From CAYQQU01 sp964419545 (lineage in GTDB: Bacteria > Bacteroidota > Bacteroidia > Chitinophagales > Saprospiraceae): a DNA stretch of 26,980 bases. This document shows, piece after piece, positions 1 through 7,588 of this stretch. The notes under the pieces were generated by a model. It did no database searches and had not been told where the DNA came from. It saw only the letters and a list, made by a program, of their open reading frames with translations. A program made the translations under genes and the position numbers. Position 1 is the first letter of the stretch; each line of letters starts with the position of its first letter. The stretch lies in contig CAYQQU010000071.1 of the NCBI GenBank assembly GCA_964419545.1, positions 1-26,980 on the forward strand, written 5' to 3'.

Positions 1-77
1 TGAGCCGGAAAAATCCCTTCGGGAGAACCCAAAATCTGAGTTTTTCGCTTCAAAGGCACTACCTCCAAACAAGCTCT
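1..77. repeat. Right half of a hairpin element (partial copy)
   Basis: This stretch is almost identical (one difference in 77 bases, by eye) to positions 10577-10653, the right half of a 164-bp imperfect palindrome. The other half would lie before the window start. It ends at CAAGCTCT, and its last two bases form part of a TAG stop on the minus strand (76-78). Confidence 0.85.
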
Positions 78-237
78 AACGCCAATCCGGCATTTCCCCG
101 TTTTCCAGGAACCGCTCCCGGTTTTTCCTGGCAGCGGTCATAACGATGGTCAGCACCTGGTCGAGGGTGTCCAAGGCCTCGTCAACGGTTCAACCCGCCA
201 GATTTCCTGAAGCGCGGTATGCAATGCTGTCTTCCTG
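76..237 (-). pseudogene. Decayed 3' end of an unidentified gene
   Basis: Read on the minus strand, 189-79 encodes a natural-looking tail (it begins TVDEALDTLDQVL and ends GEMPDWR) followed by TAG at 78-76. The same frame continues upstream as QEDSIAYRASGNLAG but is interrupted by TGA at 192-190. No intact gene lies upstream, because 285-352 is a repeat and 411 starts corA on the other strand. The stop codon uses two bases of the hairpin element at 1-77. I do not recognise the family. Reading the remnant as a truncated gene is an inference from its protein-like composition; it could also be chance. Confidence 0.4.
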
Positions 238-284
238 GCAACTACTGAAAAGAAAACAAAGGAGGAGGGAGCCAATGATATATA

Positions 285-352
285 GGATCGAGGTAAAAAC
301 CAGGATTTTTCCTGCTTTTTTGAGATACAAAAGTCAAACGCAATTGCCCTGG
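285..352 (+). repeat. 68-bp dispersed repeat (copy A)
   Basis: The sequence matches the reverse complement of 21403-21470 at about 58 of 68 positions with no gap. It contains the small hairpin AGGATTTTTCCT and ends in GCAATTGCCCTGG. It sits 59 bp in front of the CorA gene; the other copy also lies in a spacer, in front of the DUF255 gene. Confidence 0.8.
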
Positions 353-410
353 GTTGCTCTGAACGCACTGGCAAAGCCCCGTCTTTTTCCGTACTTTCTC
401 CCCAAAAAAC

Positions 411-1463
411 ATGTCGAAACCCAAAAAGCGCAAAGCCGCCGGCCTGGCGCCGGGCACCCTGGTCTTCACCGGCGAGCAGTTTGTGGAGATCCCCCGGGTG
501 CGCCTGATACAGTTCGACGGCGATCAACTGACGGAACAAGAGTCGCTCAACCAACTGCCCGCTGCGGCCGCAGGCCCGCCCGTTACCTGGTACGACCTGC
601 GCGGCCTGCACAAGGTCGAGCTTATCGCTGCGTTGGGCAACCAGTTCCAGGTCCATCCGCTGGTGCTGGAAGACGTACTCGAAACCTCGCAGCGCCCTAA
701 ATTCGAAGAATATGAAAACGGCGTTTTCCTGTCGCTCCAGGCGCTGCACAGTGAAGATCTGCACGCGGGGTTGACGACGGAGCAGGTGGCCGTTTTTGCC
801 GGCGAGGGCTTCGTCCTTTCTTTTCAGGAAAGGGAGGAGGACCTCTTTCTGCCCGTACGGGAGCGCCTGCGGGCCGCCCGGGGCAAAATCCGGCAGCGCA
901 GCGGCGATTACCTGCTGTACGCTCTGGCCGACGCGGTGGCCGACCGCTACTTTTTCCTGCTCGACTGCCTGGAGGAAGCTATCGAAACCCTGGAAGCCGA
1001 AATCCTGGAGCGGCCGACCAACGACAGCAAGGGGCGCATCCACCAGCTGAAGCGCAGCGCCCTCGCCATCCGCCGCTCGGTGGCGCCCCTGCGGGAAGCG
1101 ATCAATAATTTTGCCCGCTCGGAACATCCGGTGATCAAGGAACCGACGCCGCTCTTCTGCCGCGACTTGCACGACCACCTGGTTCAGATCATGGACAGCA
1201 TCGACGGGCAGCGCGATATCCTCAACGGCCTTTACGACCTGTATCTTTCGGAGATCAGTTACCGCATGAACGCCGTGATGCGCACCCTGACGATCATCTC
1301 CACTATCTTCATTCCGCTTACCTTCCTGGCGGGCATCTACGGTATGAACTTCGAACATATGCCCGAACTGCATTGGCGCTGGGGATATTTTTTGCTATGG
1401 GGCTTAATGGTCGCCATCGCCCTGATCCTGCTGCTCCTTTTCAAAAGGAAGCAGTGGCTCTGA
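411..1463 (+). CDS. corA: CorA-type magnesium/cobalt channel
   Basis: This 350-residue protein has the layout of the CorA (2-TM-GxN) family, inner-membrane pentameric channels for Mg2+ and Co2+. The long cytoplasmic N-terminal part is mixed alpha/beta then helical. At the C-terminus the first membrane helix (around 288-310) ends in the signature GMN at 311-313, followed by FEHMPEL, a second helix (about 325-343) and a basic tail (FKRKQWL). Length and motif spacing are normal for the family. The ATG at 411 is chosen because the upstream in-frame sequence is the non-coding repeat region. The gene stands alone, followed by a 519-bp spacer. Family assignment is firm; the preferred ion cannot be read from the sequence. 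Confidence 0.96.
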   Translation: MSKPKKRKAAGLAPGTLVFTGEQFVEIPRVRLIQFDGDQLTEQESLNQLPAAAAGPPVTWYDLRGLHKVELIAALGNQFQVHPLVLEDVLETSQRPKFEEYENGVFLSLQALHSEDLHAGLTTEQVAVFAGEGFVLSFQEREEDLFLPVRERLRAARGKIRQRSGDYLLYALADAVADRYFFLLDCLEEAIETLEAEILERPTNDSKGRIHQLKRSALAIRRSVAPLREAINNFARSEHPVIKEPTPLFCRDLHDHLVQIMDSIDGQRDILNGLYDLYLSEISYRMNAVMRTLTIISTIFIPLTFLAGIYGMNFEHMPELHWRWGYFLLWGLMVAIALILLLLFKRKQWL

Positions 1464-1982
1464 CCGGGTCAGGCGCCGACCTGCGCTCCCGATCCAATAA
1501 ACCCCGTGCTGACGCCAATCACCGGGCCAGGCCGTCCGATTTCCGAATATCGGAAAGCGCCACTTGCGCCGTAACCCCAAACCCCCTATTTTTGTATTGA
1601 ATAAGAACTAAATCTAATATCTCCCAATTACACTGAGTTGAATAACCATCCTCTTAACCGAATGGCGGCTTAGTGGTGAATCGCACTTCTTCGATTTCCT
1701 ATTGTACGGTAGTAGCAACTTTTTTCATCAACGGATTCGGTTGATCCCGCTAGATCTGCCGCCGGCCTGTGCACCAACAGTCCGTAGCTGATCTATCCTC
1801 CCACCCCCCTCCGGCTTTAACCGAAGTATTGCTGTCAAACCGGCATATTGGCTTTCTCGCGTTCGCGGGAAAGGCGGAATTGGTGTTTACCATCCTTCCC
1901 CAATAAGTCAATAGAGAGGAGCCGGCCGGCCTATCAGACAGCATTCCCGACAAAAAGCAATCGCTTAAACAAACCAAATATT
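1464..1982. other. Non-coding spacer / long leader
   Basis: I see no gene in this 519-bp stretch. It holds a short inverted repeat (TTTCCG/CGGAAA at 1540-1556), a promoter-like sequence at 1564-1594, and a hairpin around 1851-1872 (CTTTCTCGCG/CGCGGGAAAG). If the promoter is real, the downstream gene has a leader of about 380 nt. Confidence 0.6.
1564..1594 (+). promoter_or_regulatory. Putative Bacteroidota-type promoter
   Basis: TTG at 1564-1566 is followed after 20 bp by TATTTTTG (1587-1594), matching the TAnnTTTG -7 element known for Bacteroidota primary sigma factors. It would serve the outer-membrane protein gene at 1983. Transcription has not been shown. Confidence 0.45.
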
Positions 1983-2801
1983 ATGAGAAAATTAACACTC
2001 CTCATTGCAATGCTCGGCAGCCTGGGCCTCGGCGCCCAATCGCTCGAATTCGGCCTCTTTGCGGGCCTGGCGACCTATAGCGGCGACCTGACGCCCAACC
2101 CCTGGTCGATCAAACCCCAAGCCGTCCATCCCGCCGGCGCGCTCGTCGCCCGCTGGCATGCCAACGACCAGATCGTACTGAGAATGAGCGTAATGCAGAC
2201 CACCGTCTCCGGCGACGACGCCTACTACGACAACCCGCGCGGACTACGCTTCCGCTCCGACCTTACCGAAGTGGCGCTCGTAGCCGAATATCAGCCTTTC
2301 CGTATCAAAATCGGACGCTCGGCCCTCATCCCCTTCGCTTACGGCGGGGCAGCGGTTTTCCGCTTTAATCCGGAAACGACATACGAAAACTTTCGCGTAG
2401 ACTTGCAGCCGCTCGGCACCGAAGGCCAGGGCATGGCGGGTTATGACGAACCTTACGACCTGCAACAGCTGGCCCTGCCCTTCGGTGCGGGGATCAAGCT
2501 GGCGATCAATGAAGCCTGGGTACTGTCCGTCGATTACGGCGGGCGCAAACTTTTCACCGACTATCTCGACGACGTGGGCAGCCAGACGGTGCGCTACGGC
2601 GACCTCTTCGTCGACCGCAACGAGATCCGCCCTGTCCTAAGCAACCCGAAATTCGATCCGGATACGGATGACTTCGATCGCTCCTACCGCCGCGGCGGGC
2701 CGGGCCACGATTGGTTCTCCACCTTCGGCCTGACTTTGTCGTACCGGCTGGGCGCGGATGCGGGCTTCCGGAAAGGACGCACGGCTTGCTATAAATGGTA
2801 A
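1983..2801 (+). CDS. DUF6089-like outer-membrane beta-barrel protein
   Basis: The 272-residue product starts with a cleavable signal peptide (MRKLTLLIAMLGSLGLGAQS) and continues as alternating beta-strand sequence. Features resemble the Bacteroidota DUF6089 family: an early EFGLFAGLATYSGDL motif, an aromatic/Gly-rich barrel, a late HDWFSTFGLTLSYRL strand and a terminal CYKW. Its role is unknown; a small outer-membrane barrel is the likely structure. The ATG at 1983 is preferred over an in-frame start at 1848 because it places the signal peptide at the N-terminus and the upstream codons look non-coding. The gene is convergent with the msr genes, sharing a terminator hairpin. The structural class is likely, the family name moderately so. 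Confidence 0.8.
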   Translation: MRKLTLLIAMLGSLGLGAQSLEFGLFAGLATYSGDLTPNPWSIKPQAVHPAGALVARWHANDQIVLRMSVMQTTVSGDDAYYDNPRGLRFRSDLTEVALVAEYQPFRIKIGRSALIPFAYGGAAVFRFNPETTYENFRVDLQPLGTEGQGMAGYDEPYDLQQLALPFGAGIKLAINEAWVLSVDYGGRKLFTDYLDDVGSQTVRYGDLFVDRNEIRPVLSNPKFDPDTDDFDRSYRRGGPGHDWFSTFGLTLSYRLGADAGFRKGRTACYKW

Positions 2802-2841
2802 TTGCAATGAACCCGTTGCAGGTTTAAGGAAAAAATGAAAG

Positions 2842-2878
2842 CTTGCAATGTGAAAGGATTGTGCTTTCACATTGCAAG
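2842..2878. terminator. Bidirectional terminator hairpin between convergent genes
   Basis: A perfect 15-bp inverted repeat (2842-2856 with 2864-2878, 7-nt loop) lies between the stop of the barrel gene (2801) and the msrA end. T-rich sequence follows on both sides. The last codons and stop of msrA (2867-2869) lie inside the hairpin. Confidence 0.7.
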
Positions 2879-3385
2879 ATCGTTCTTTTCAAACCTATTC
2901 ACGGCCCGTTTTTGAGGGATGATATCCCGCACCTCGCAGTACTTTTGGTGCCGTTCATCGGCCGGCCAGAAGGGCCCGGCCGGTTCGAGCTGTGTGACGA
3001 CCTCGTAGCCGTTATCGCGCAGCAGCCGGATCAACCTTTCTGCTATCTGCCGTTGGGAATCGTCGTGGTAAAAGATCGCAGACCGGTATTGCCCGCCCTT
3101 GCCGGTACGGTCGATGGTAGGGTCGTGCAGCTCAAAGAAGAGGCGGGCTAATGCTTCGAAGGAAGTAGCGTCGGGATCATAGCTCACCGCTACCGCTTCC
3201 GCGTGGCCGGTCGTCTTGGTGCACACCTCCCGGTAGGTCGGTTTTTCGGTATGCCCGCCGGTAAAGCCCACCTGGGTGTGCAGCACGCCCGGAGCCCGGC
3301 TGAAAAAATATTCTTTGCTCCAGAAGCAGCCTGCGGCGAAAGTCGCTATTCGGGCTTGATCACTTCGGGCGGATTCTTTTCCCAT
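2867..3385 (-). CDS. msrA: Peptide methionine-S-sulfoxide reductase MsrA
   Basis: The product reduces methionine-S-sulfoxide in oxidised proteins. It has 172 residues, with the catalytic motif AAGCFWSKEYFF (Cys20), then VGFTGGH, the TTGHAEAV motif, and YRSAIFYHDDSQ. All are MsrA hallmarks. The Ser-Lys after GCFW differs from the common GCFWGVE and fits a subfamily variant. The ATG at 3385 is the only sensible start before the catalytic Cys, so the gene overlaps the end of msrB by 40 bp in another frame. That overlap suggests translational coupling. The end lies in the shared terminator hairpin. Confidence 0.93.
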   Translation of the reverse strand: MGKESARSDQARIATFAAGCFWSKEYFFSRAPGVLHTQVGFTGGHTEKPTYREVCTKTTGHAEAVAVSYDPDATSFEALARLFFELHDPTIDRTGKGGQYRSAIFYHDDSQRQIAERLIRLLRDNGYEVVTQLEPAGPFWPADERHQKYCEVRDIIPQKRAVNRFEKNDLAM

Positions 3386-3750
3386 TCGTCGGCGGGGATG
3401 AATTTCATGGAAATGGAATTGACGCAGTGGCGCGTGTTCTTTGGCGTCAGCCGCTCGCCGATGAAGACGTGGCCGAGGTGGCCGTCGCAGTTGTTGCACA
3501 AGATTTCGGTGCGCCGGCCGTCGGCGTCGCGCTCGCGCCGCACGGCGCCGGGGATCTCATCGTCGAAGCTCGGCCAGCCGCAACCCGAATCGAATTTGTC
3601 ATCCGACTTGTACAGCGGAGCGTTGCAACGCCGGCAGACGTATACCCCCGGCTGTTTATTCAGGTAGTATTCGCCGGTGAAAGGACGCTCGGTCCCCTTT
3701 TGAAGGATCACCCGCTCAGCTTCGGGCGACAGGTCGTTATATCGGGCCAT
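3346..3750 (-). CDS. msrB: Peptide methionine-R-sulfoxide reductase MsrB
   Basis: This 134-residue protein reduces methionine-R-sulfoxide. The zinc-binding pairs are C39-x2-C42 (VCRRC) and C85-x2-C88 (CNNC), and the catalytic Cys109 sits in TRHCVNSISMKF. FDSGCGWPSF is also typical. Length is standard for a single-domain MsrB without a signal peptide, suggesting a cytoplasmic location. It is the middle gene of a minus-strand run (DUF2007 protein, msrB, msrA), and its 3' end overlaps msrA by 40 bp, so the two stereospecific repair enzymes are probably made together. Confidence 0.96.
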   Translation of the reverse strand: MARYNDLSPEAERVILQKGTERPFTGEYYLNKQPGVYVCRRCNAPLYKSDDKFDSGCGWPSFDDEIPGAVRRERDADGRRTEILCNNCDGHLGHVFIGERLTPKNTRHCVNSISMKFIPADEWEKNPPEVIKPE

Positions 3751-3832
3751 AATTTTGCGCTTTTTAAGAAAACCACTTACGGCGCGAATGGTTGAACAAG
3801 GGGGGAAGCGGAGAGTTAAAGCCCTCCGAAAG

Positions 3833-4048
3833 CTATTCCGAAATCACATCGTTCTCCTGCATTACCTTCCTCGCCGCTTCCGCCTTTTCGGGCAGCGTAT
3901 ACAGCTCGGCTTCGCCGATGGAAGGGATGGCCGAATCCTGCTTGCTGACGATATGGCTTTCGATGCCGTTTTGCTTCAGAATATCTTCCACGATCTTGAC
4001 CTGATACAGCTCCGTGTGGGAATAAATCTTTACCCAGCCTTCTTTCAT
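3833..4048 (-). CDS. DUF2007-like small protein
   Basis: The 71-residue protein has the DUF2007 pattern (also called putative signal-transducing protein): KIYSHTELYQVKIVEDILKQNGIESHIVSKQDSA followed by AELYTLPEKAEAARKVM, a small alpha/beta fold resembling PII-like or ferredoxin-like domains. Function is unknown. It is first in the minus-strand run with msrB (82 bp apart) and is divergent from the glycosylase-like gene, with only about 48 bp between the two starts. Confidence 0.85.
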   Translation of the reverse strand: MKEGWVKIYSHTELYQVKIVEDILKQNGIESHIVSKQDSAIPSIGEAELYTLPEKAEAARKVMQENDVISE

Positions 4049-4096
4049 GTTCCTGCTTGGTTTTGGATGAGAGAATACCCTATCGCAGCAAATGTA

Positions 4097-4738
4097 ATGG
4101 ATTTTCCGCAGCCGTGGGCCCCAACTTATTACGCGCCTTTTTGTTTACCGGAAAAAGTACGTTTGACCCATTCCGACCTCACCGAAACCATCCGCGCCTG
4201 CACCATCTGCGAAGAACACCTGCCGCTGGGCCCACGGCCCGTCTTTCACCTCCATCCGGAGGCGCGCATCGCGCTGATCAGCCAGGCGCCGGGCAGGGTC
4301 GTCCATGAAAACGGCGTACCCTGGCGCGACCAGAGCGGCGAGCGGCTGCGCACGTGGCTCGGCGTCGACGACGCTTTGTTTTACGATTCCCACCTTTTCG
4401 CCATCCTGCCCATGGGCTTCTGCTATCCCGGCCGCGGCAAGTCGGGCGACCTGCCGCCGCGGCCGGAATGCGCCCCTGCCTGGCACGAGACGGCCCTCCG
4501 GTTTATGCCGCAGTTGAGACTGAAAGTCCTGATCGGCGCCCACGCCCAAAAATATTACCTCGGAAAAAAAGCCCGCCGCAACCTGACGGAGACGGTGCGC
4601 CACTACAAAGATTACCTGCCCCACTACTTCCCCATCCCCCATCCTTCGCCGCTCAATACCGGCTGGCTGCGGCAGCGGCCCTGGGTTGAGGAGGAGGTGA
4701 TGCCCGAACTGCGGGCGCGGATCAGGCAAGCGGGTTAA
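4097..4738 (+). CDS. Uracil-DNA glycosylase family protein with probable Fe-S cluster
   Basis: The 213-residue product matches the uracil-DNA glycosylase superfamily, which removes damaged bases from DNA. The first motif is SQAPGRVVHE (63-71) and the second HPSPLNTGW (182-190). Four cysteines (C35, C38, C109, C125) follow the CX2C...CX15C layout of the 4Fe-4S cluster in family 4/5-like enzymes. MGFCYPGRGKSGDLPPRPEC is characteristic of one clade. Upstream ATG (4067) and downstream TTG (about 4162) starts are possible; 4097 is a compromise. The stop codon lies inside the palindrome CGGGTTAACCCG. Activity on uracil is inferred from the family only. Confidence 0.88.
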   Translation: MDFPQPWAPTYYAPFCLPEKVRLTHSDLTETIRACTICEEHLPLGPRPVFHLHPEARIALISQAPGRVVHENGVPWRDQSGERLRTWLGVDDALFYDSHLFAILPMGFCYPGRGKSGDLPPRPECAPAWHETALRFMPQLRLKVLIGAHAQKYYLGKKARRNLTETVRHYKDYLPHYFPIPHPSPLNTGWLRQRPWVEEEVMPELRARIRQAG

Positions 4739-4750
4739 CCCGGATTTTTT
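4731..4750 (+). terminator. Palindrome with T-run at gene end
   Basis: CGGGTTAACCCG spans the stop codon of the glycosylase-like gene and is followed by GGA and six T's. There is no unpaired loop, so its strength as a terminator is uncertain. The right half resembles the dispersed TAACCCGGATT repeat found elsewhere in the window. Confidence 0.35.
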
Positions 4751-5126
4751 GATCTGTTATGATTTTTAGGATTTGCGACGCGCCATTTGGTAAATCCTAA
4801 CAGAAAAGGAAGCCAATACCGGAGCAGCGCAGGAAGCGCATCGCCCGTTTCCGGACGCTTTCAACAGCCGGCAAGCCGTTCCGGCGTCGTTTTACGGCGC
4901 CCTCGGACCTTAAAATCAATTTAACACTGCCGCCCTTGTCCCGCGCCCTTCTTTTTCGCACTTTTGAATCGTAACCGAATCATACCCACCGGACTTCGCA
5001 TTCCTTTTCGACGTACTACCTTCTTGCGCGATCCATTTCCCGAAAAGTTTCCGACATATCGTAATCCACCGGCTGCCGGGCGGGCAAGCCCCGTAGCCGC
5101 TATTTCTAAACCTTAAAAAATCAAAG
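4739..5126. other. Non-coding spacer
   Basis: No convincing gene is seen in this 388-bp region. A 9-bp stem (TTAGGATTT 4766-4774 with AAATCCTAA 4792-4800) could end transcription from the left. No clear TAnnTTTG promoter was found in front of the lipoprotein gene. Confidence 0.5.
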
Positions 5127-7382
5127 ATGAAACTACGTAACTTGCTCCTGCTCTGCGCAGGACTGGCCGGGCTGTGCCTGCTCGGCTGTGAAAAGGATTT
5201 TCCGGAACCCCGGCAGGTCGCCCTGGCGCCACCCGGTGCGGTCTTATCTTCAGTAGAGCGCCATTTTTTCGATCCCGATTTTGCGTTGGCCAACCACGAC
5301 TACGGCTTCGGGGACGTACTCGGCCGGGATAACGGCCTGGAAGCCGTCGACACCGTAAGGCAGCACCTGCTGGCGCTCAACCAGCAGCAACGCTTCGTCG
5401 AAAGCCTGGTGGATAGCTACGGCTACCCGATCTGGAGCCGATCGGAAGTGATCGCCGAAGTGGACGACCCCGACTACCAGCTCGTGCTGATCCCGCTGGC
5501 GCGCCTGGACGAGCACCTGACGTCCGCCTTTATCGCCACCGTCACCGGCCCGGAAGGTTCCTTCTTCATCTGGGTCGACCGCGAGACCCTGCTGGACCTG
5601 CTGCCGAATATCCAGCCCGCCCAGATGGTGTACGGCCGCTACTTCGCGGAGAAAATGGCCCAGTTCGACTACGAGCTTTTCGGCGCCGAAGACCCGGACC
5701 TGCTCAACTGGCTGCACGATGAGGAGAACGGCATTGTAGGTGAAGGAGAAACGGAGCTGGAATCGCGGTTCTGCACCTATTCTTTTCCGGTGATCAATTG
5801 CATTCCCGTACCTATTGCGCCGCCCTCGGAGGATCAGGTCGCCGACCGTTCCTGCCCCGAAGGCACGGCCCCCGTCGCTTCCGATGTCGTAATCGACTTT
5901 ATCATTACCGGCTGCAACTTTACCGACGGCACCGGCAACGGCTGGGGAGACGGCGGCAGCAGCTATTACTCGCCCTTTTCCAGCGGCACCGGCAACTGGT
6001 GGCCCGAATCCGGGAACGGCGGCGGCGGCTCCTGGACGGCGCCAACTACCCCCGCCGCCGAGGTCAATCAGATTATTCAGCAATGTAATGCCATCCTGGA
6101 GCCCGACATCGTCATCGAAGGCGGCCTGCACCCGGCCGTCAACGAAGACCACTGCAACATGCTGGTGGCGATAAAAAATAACCTGGTCTTGTCGAATGAA
6201 GCCTGGCTCTTTCTGCTCGCCAATCCGGACCTGCTGGAAGACGTCTACCAGCTCGCCGGTAATAGCACGCCTTCTATCTTTCAGGAACAAACCCTGCAGT
6301 ATTACCTCAACGCCCGGATGTCGGGTAAAGAGGGCCTGCCCGACTGGCCGGCCTTTTCCCGCCGGGCCGTACTGGTATTTATCGTAGACGCCGCAATGGA
6401 TCTGGACAATAACCAGTTCGACTGGCTGTTGGACGACGCCCTCTCACGGCAGGTCCCGACCGCCACCGTCGTCATGACCATCCGGAATTTCCTGGGCGAC
6501 AACCCCTCCGCCGAGCAGACCGCCCTCGCGCATCAGGTGCTGAACCTGGCTATGGCCTTGTCGCTGGACGCCGATGCGGTAACCGCCCTGTTCGATCAGG
6601 CCAACCTGGCCGATGAGCTGACGGATTTTTTGGAAACCTACGCTTCCGATAATATCTCCCGGGTAGCCGCCCGGACCTACCTGGACCTGGTGCTGTACGG
6701 AGACGCCAATACAACGGAGTGGATCGCCGACTTCCAGAACAGCGGCATCGATCCCATCGTCTGGGATATCCTGATCGACCAGTTGGGGCCGGCCCTCACC
6801 GACCTGCTCTACGACCAGCTGGCCGACCTCATCCCGGGCGGCACCATCGTCACCGTCGGTCCCGACCTGCTGGCCAACATCCAGCAAGGCAATCTCCTGG
6901 ACGCCCTCTACAACCTGCTGGATATCGCCCTGAATGAGGTGGATGTGATCCTGCCGGCGGCTAAGGTGTTCTCTTTTGCTGCGGCTTTTGTGGTGACTTC
7001 TGAAAAGCTGGCCAAGTTTTATAATGCTTTCAAAAGGTTGAAAGGGCACGGAGATCAATTTGTTTCCAAATTATACCAAGTTCTCCAAAGTCATTTAGGG
7101 GAAAACCTGTATAATAGGTTCAAATGGAAGAATAATAATGTCGGCGCTGAGTTATTTGACATTGATGAACCTTTCGAATTTTGGGATGACTTCGAAGCTA
7201 TGTTTCCAAACGCTCAGGTAATTCCGACTAATCAATTAATGCCCAGTGAGCTTGCCGGGTTTAAATTGAATGGTGGACAATTCCGTTGTTCTATTAAATA
7301 TGGCGGTAATACACACCCTAATGGATTTACCATTGAAATTAAAAAGAACAATCTTCCACCCTTCAAAATTCGGTTCAAATAA
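5127..7382 (+). CDS. Large lipoprotein with an AT-rich, swappable C-terminal domain (toxin candidate)
   Basis: The 751-residue product begins with a lipoprotein signal (MKLRNLLLLCAGLAGLCLLGC, lipid attachment at Cys21). Then come an alpha/beta N-terminal part, a Gly/Ser/Trp-rich linker (about 266-306), and a long helical acidic region (about 310-610). From residue about 611 (nt 6957) base composition falls abruptly from GC-rich to AT-rich. The last ~140 residues look like a separate basic domain: LAKFYNAFKRLKGHGDQF, then FKLNGGQFRCSIKYGG and NTHPNGFTIEIKK. Together with two small AT-rich genes downstream, this is the pattern of polymorphic toxins, where a constant secreted trunk carries an exchanged toxin tip. 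I recognise neither the trunk family nor the tip; toxin activity is inference. No RHS, VgrG or PAAR motif is seen. Confidence 0.85.
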   Translation: MKLRNLLLLCAGLAGLCLLGCEKDFPEPRQVALAPPGAVLSSVERHFFDPDFALANHDYGFGDVLGRDNGLEAVDTVRQHLLALNQQQRFVESLVDSYGYPIWSRSEVIAEVDDPDYQLVLIPLARLDEHLTSAFIATVTGPEGSFFIWVDRETLLDLLPNIQPAQMVYGRYFAEKMAQFDYELFGAEDPDLLNWLHDEENGIVGEGETELESRFCTYSFPVINCIPVPIAPPSEDQVADRSCPEGTAPVASDVVIDFIITGCNFTDGTGNGWGDGGSSYYSPFSSGTGNWWPESGNGGGGSWTAPTTPAAEVNQIIQQCNAILEPDIVIEGGLHPAVNEDHCNMLVAIKNNLVLSNEAWLFLLANPDLLEDVYQLAGNSTPSIFQEQTLQYYLNARMSGKEGLPDWPAFSRRAVLVFIVDAAMDLDNNQFDWLLDDALSRQVPTATVVMTIRNFLGDNPSAEQTALAHQVLNLAMALSLDADAVTALFDQANLADELTDFLETYASDNISRVAARTYLDLVLYGDANTTEWIADFQNSGIDPIVWDILIDQLGPALTDLLYDQLADLIPGGTIVTVGPDLLANIQQGNLLDALYNLLDIALNEVDVILPAAKVFSFAAAFVVTSEKLAKFYNAFKRLKGHGDQFVSKLYQVLQSHLGENLYNRFKWKNNNVGAELFDIDEPFEFWDDFEAMFPNAQVIPTNQLMPSELAGFKLNGGQFRCSIKYGGNTHPNGFTIEIKKNNLPPFKIRFK

Positions 7383-7426
7383 AAATTTGGGGCAATTGAA
7401 AACTGTCTAAACAATTCTCGATATTT

Positions 7427-7480
7427 ACCCGGATTATTCATTGGTTTTTCATAATTGATTAATCCGTGAATAATCTGGGA
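7427..7480. repeat. Dispersed inverted repeat (ACCCGGATTATTCA family)
   Basis: ACCCGGATTATTCA (7427-7440) is paired with TGAATAATCTGGGA (7467-7480) around a 26-nt loop. It lies in the spacer between the lipoprotein gene and the first downstream gene. Related copies are at 16995-17050, 18505-18518 and 24148-24167. Confidence 0.75.
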
Positions 7481-7588
7481 TAAATCTTTATGCAGGGTCA
7501 GAAACCATTTACTCGCCAACACCGTAGCTGGTCGATTATCCCGTATTATTTGTCCCCGCCGAAGGGCAAAATTCAAGAAAGGTAAAAA

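Noticed and set aside
150..1373. Long open frame on the minus strand opposite corA
   Set aside because: It is the antisense shadow of a clear CorA gene and shows the low-complexity His/Gln/Arg-rich composition expected from GC-rich codons read backwards.
4916..5293. 125-codon minus-strand frame across the lipoprotein gene start
   Set aside because: It covers the spacer and the signal-peptide region in antisense, is rich in Ser/Arg/Gly and has no start context or domain.
5250..6290. 346-codon minus-strand frame inside the lipoprotein gene
   Set aside because: Shadow caused by high GC; it stops being open where the gene turns AT-rich, as expected for a shadow.
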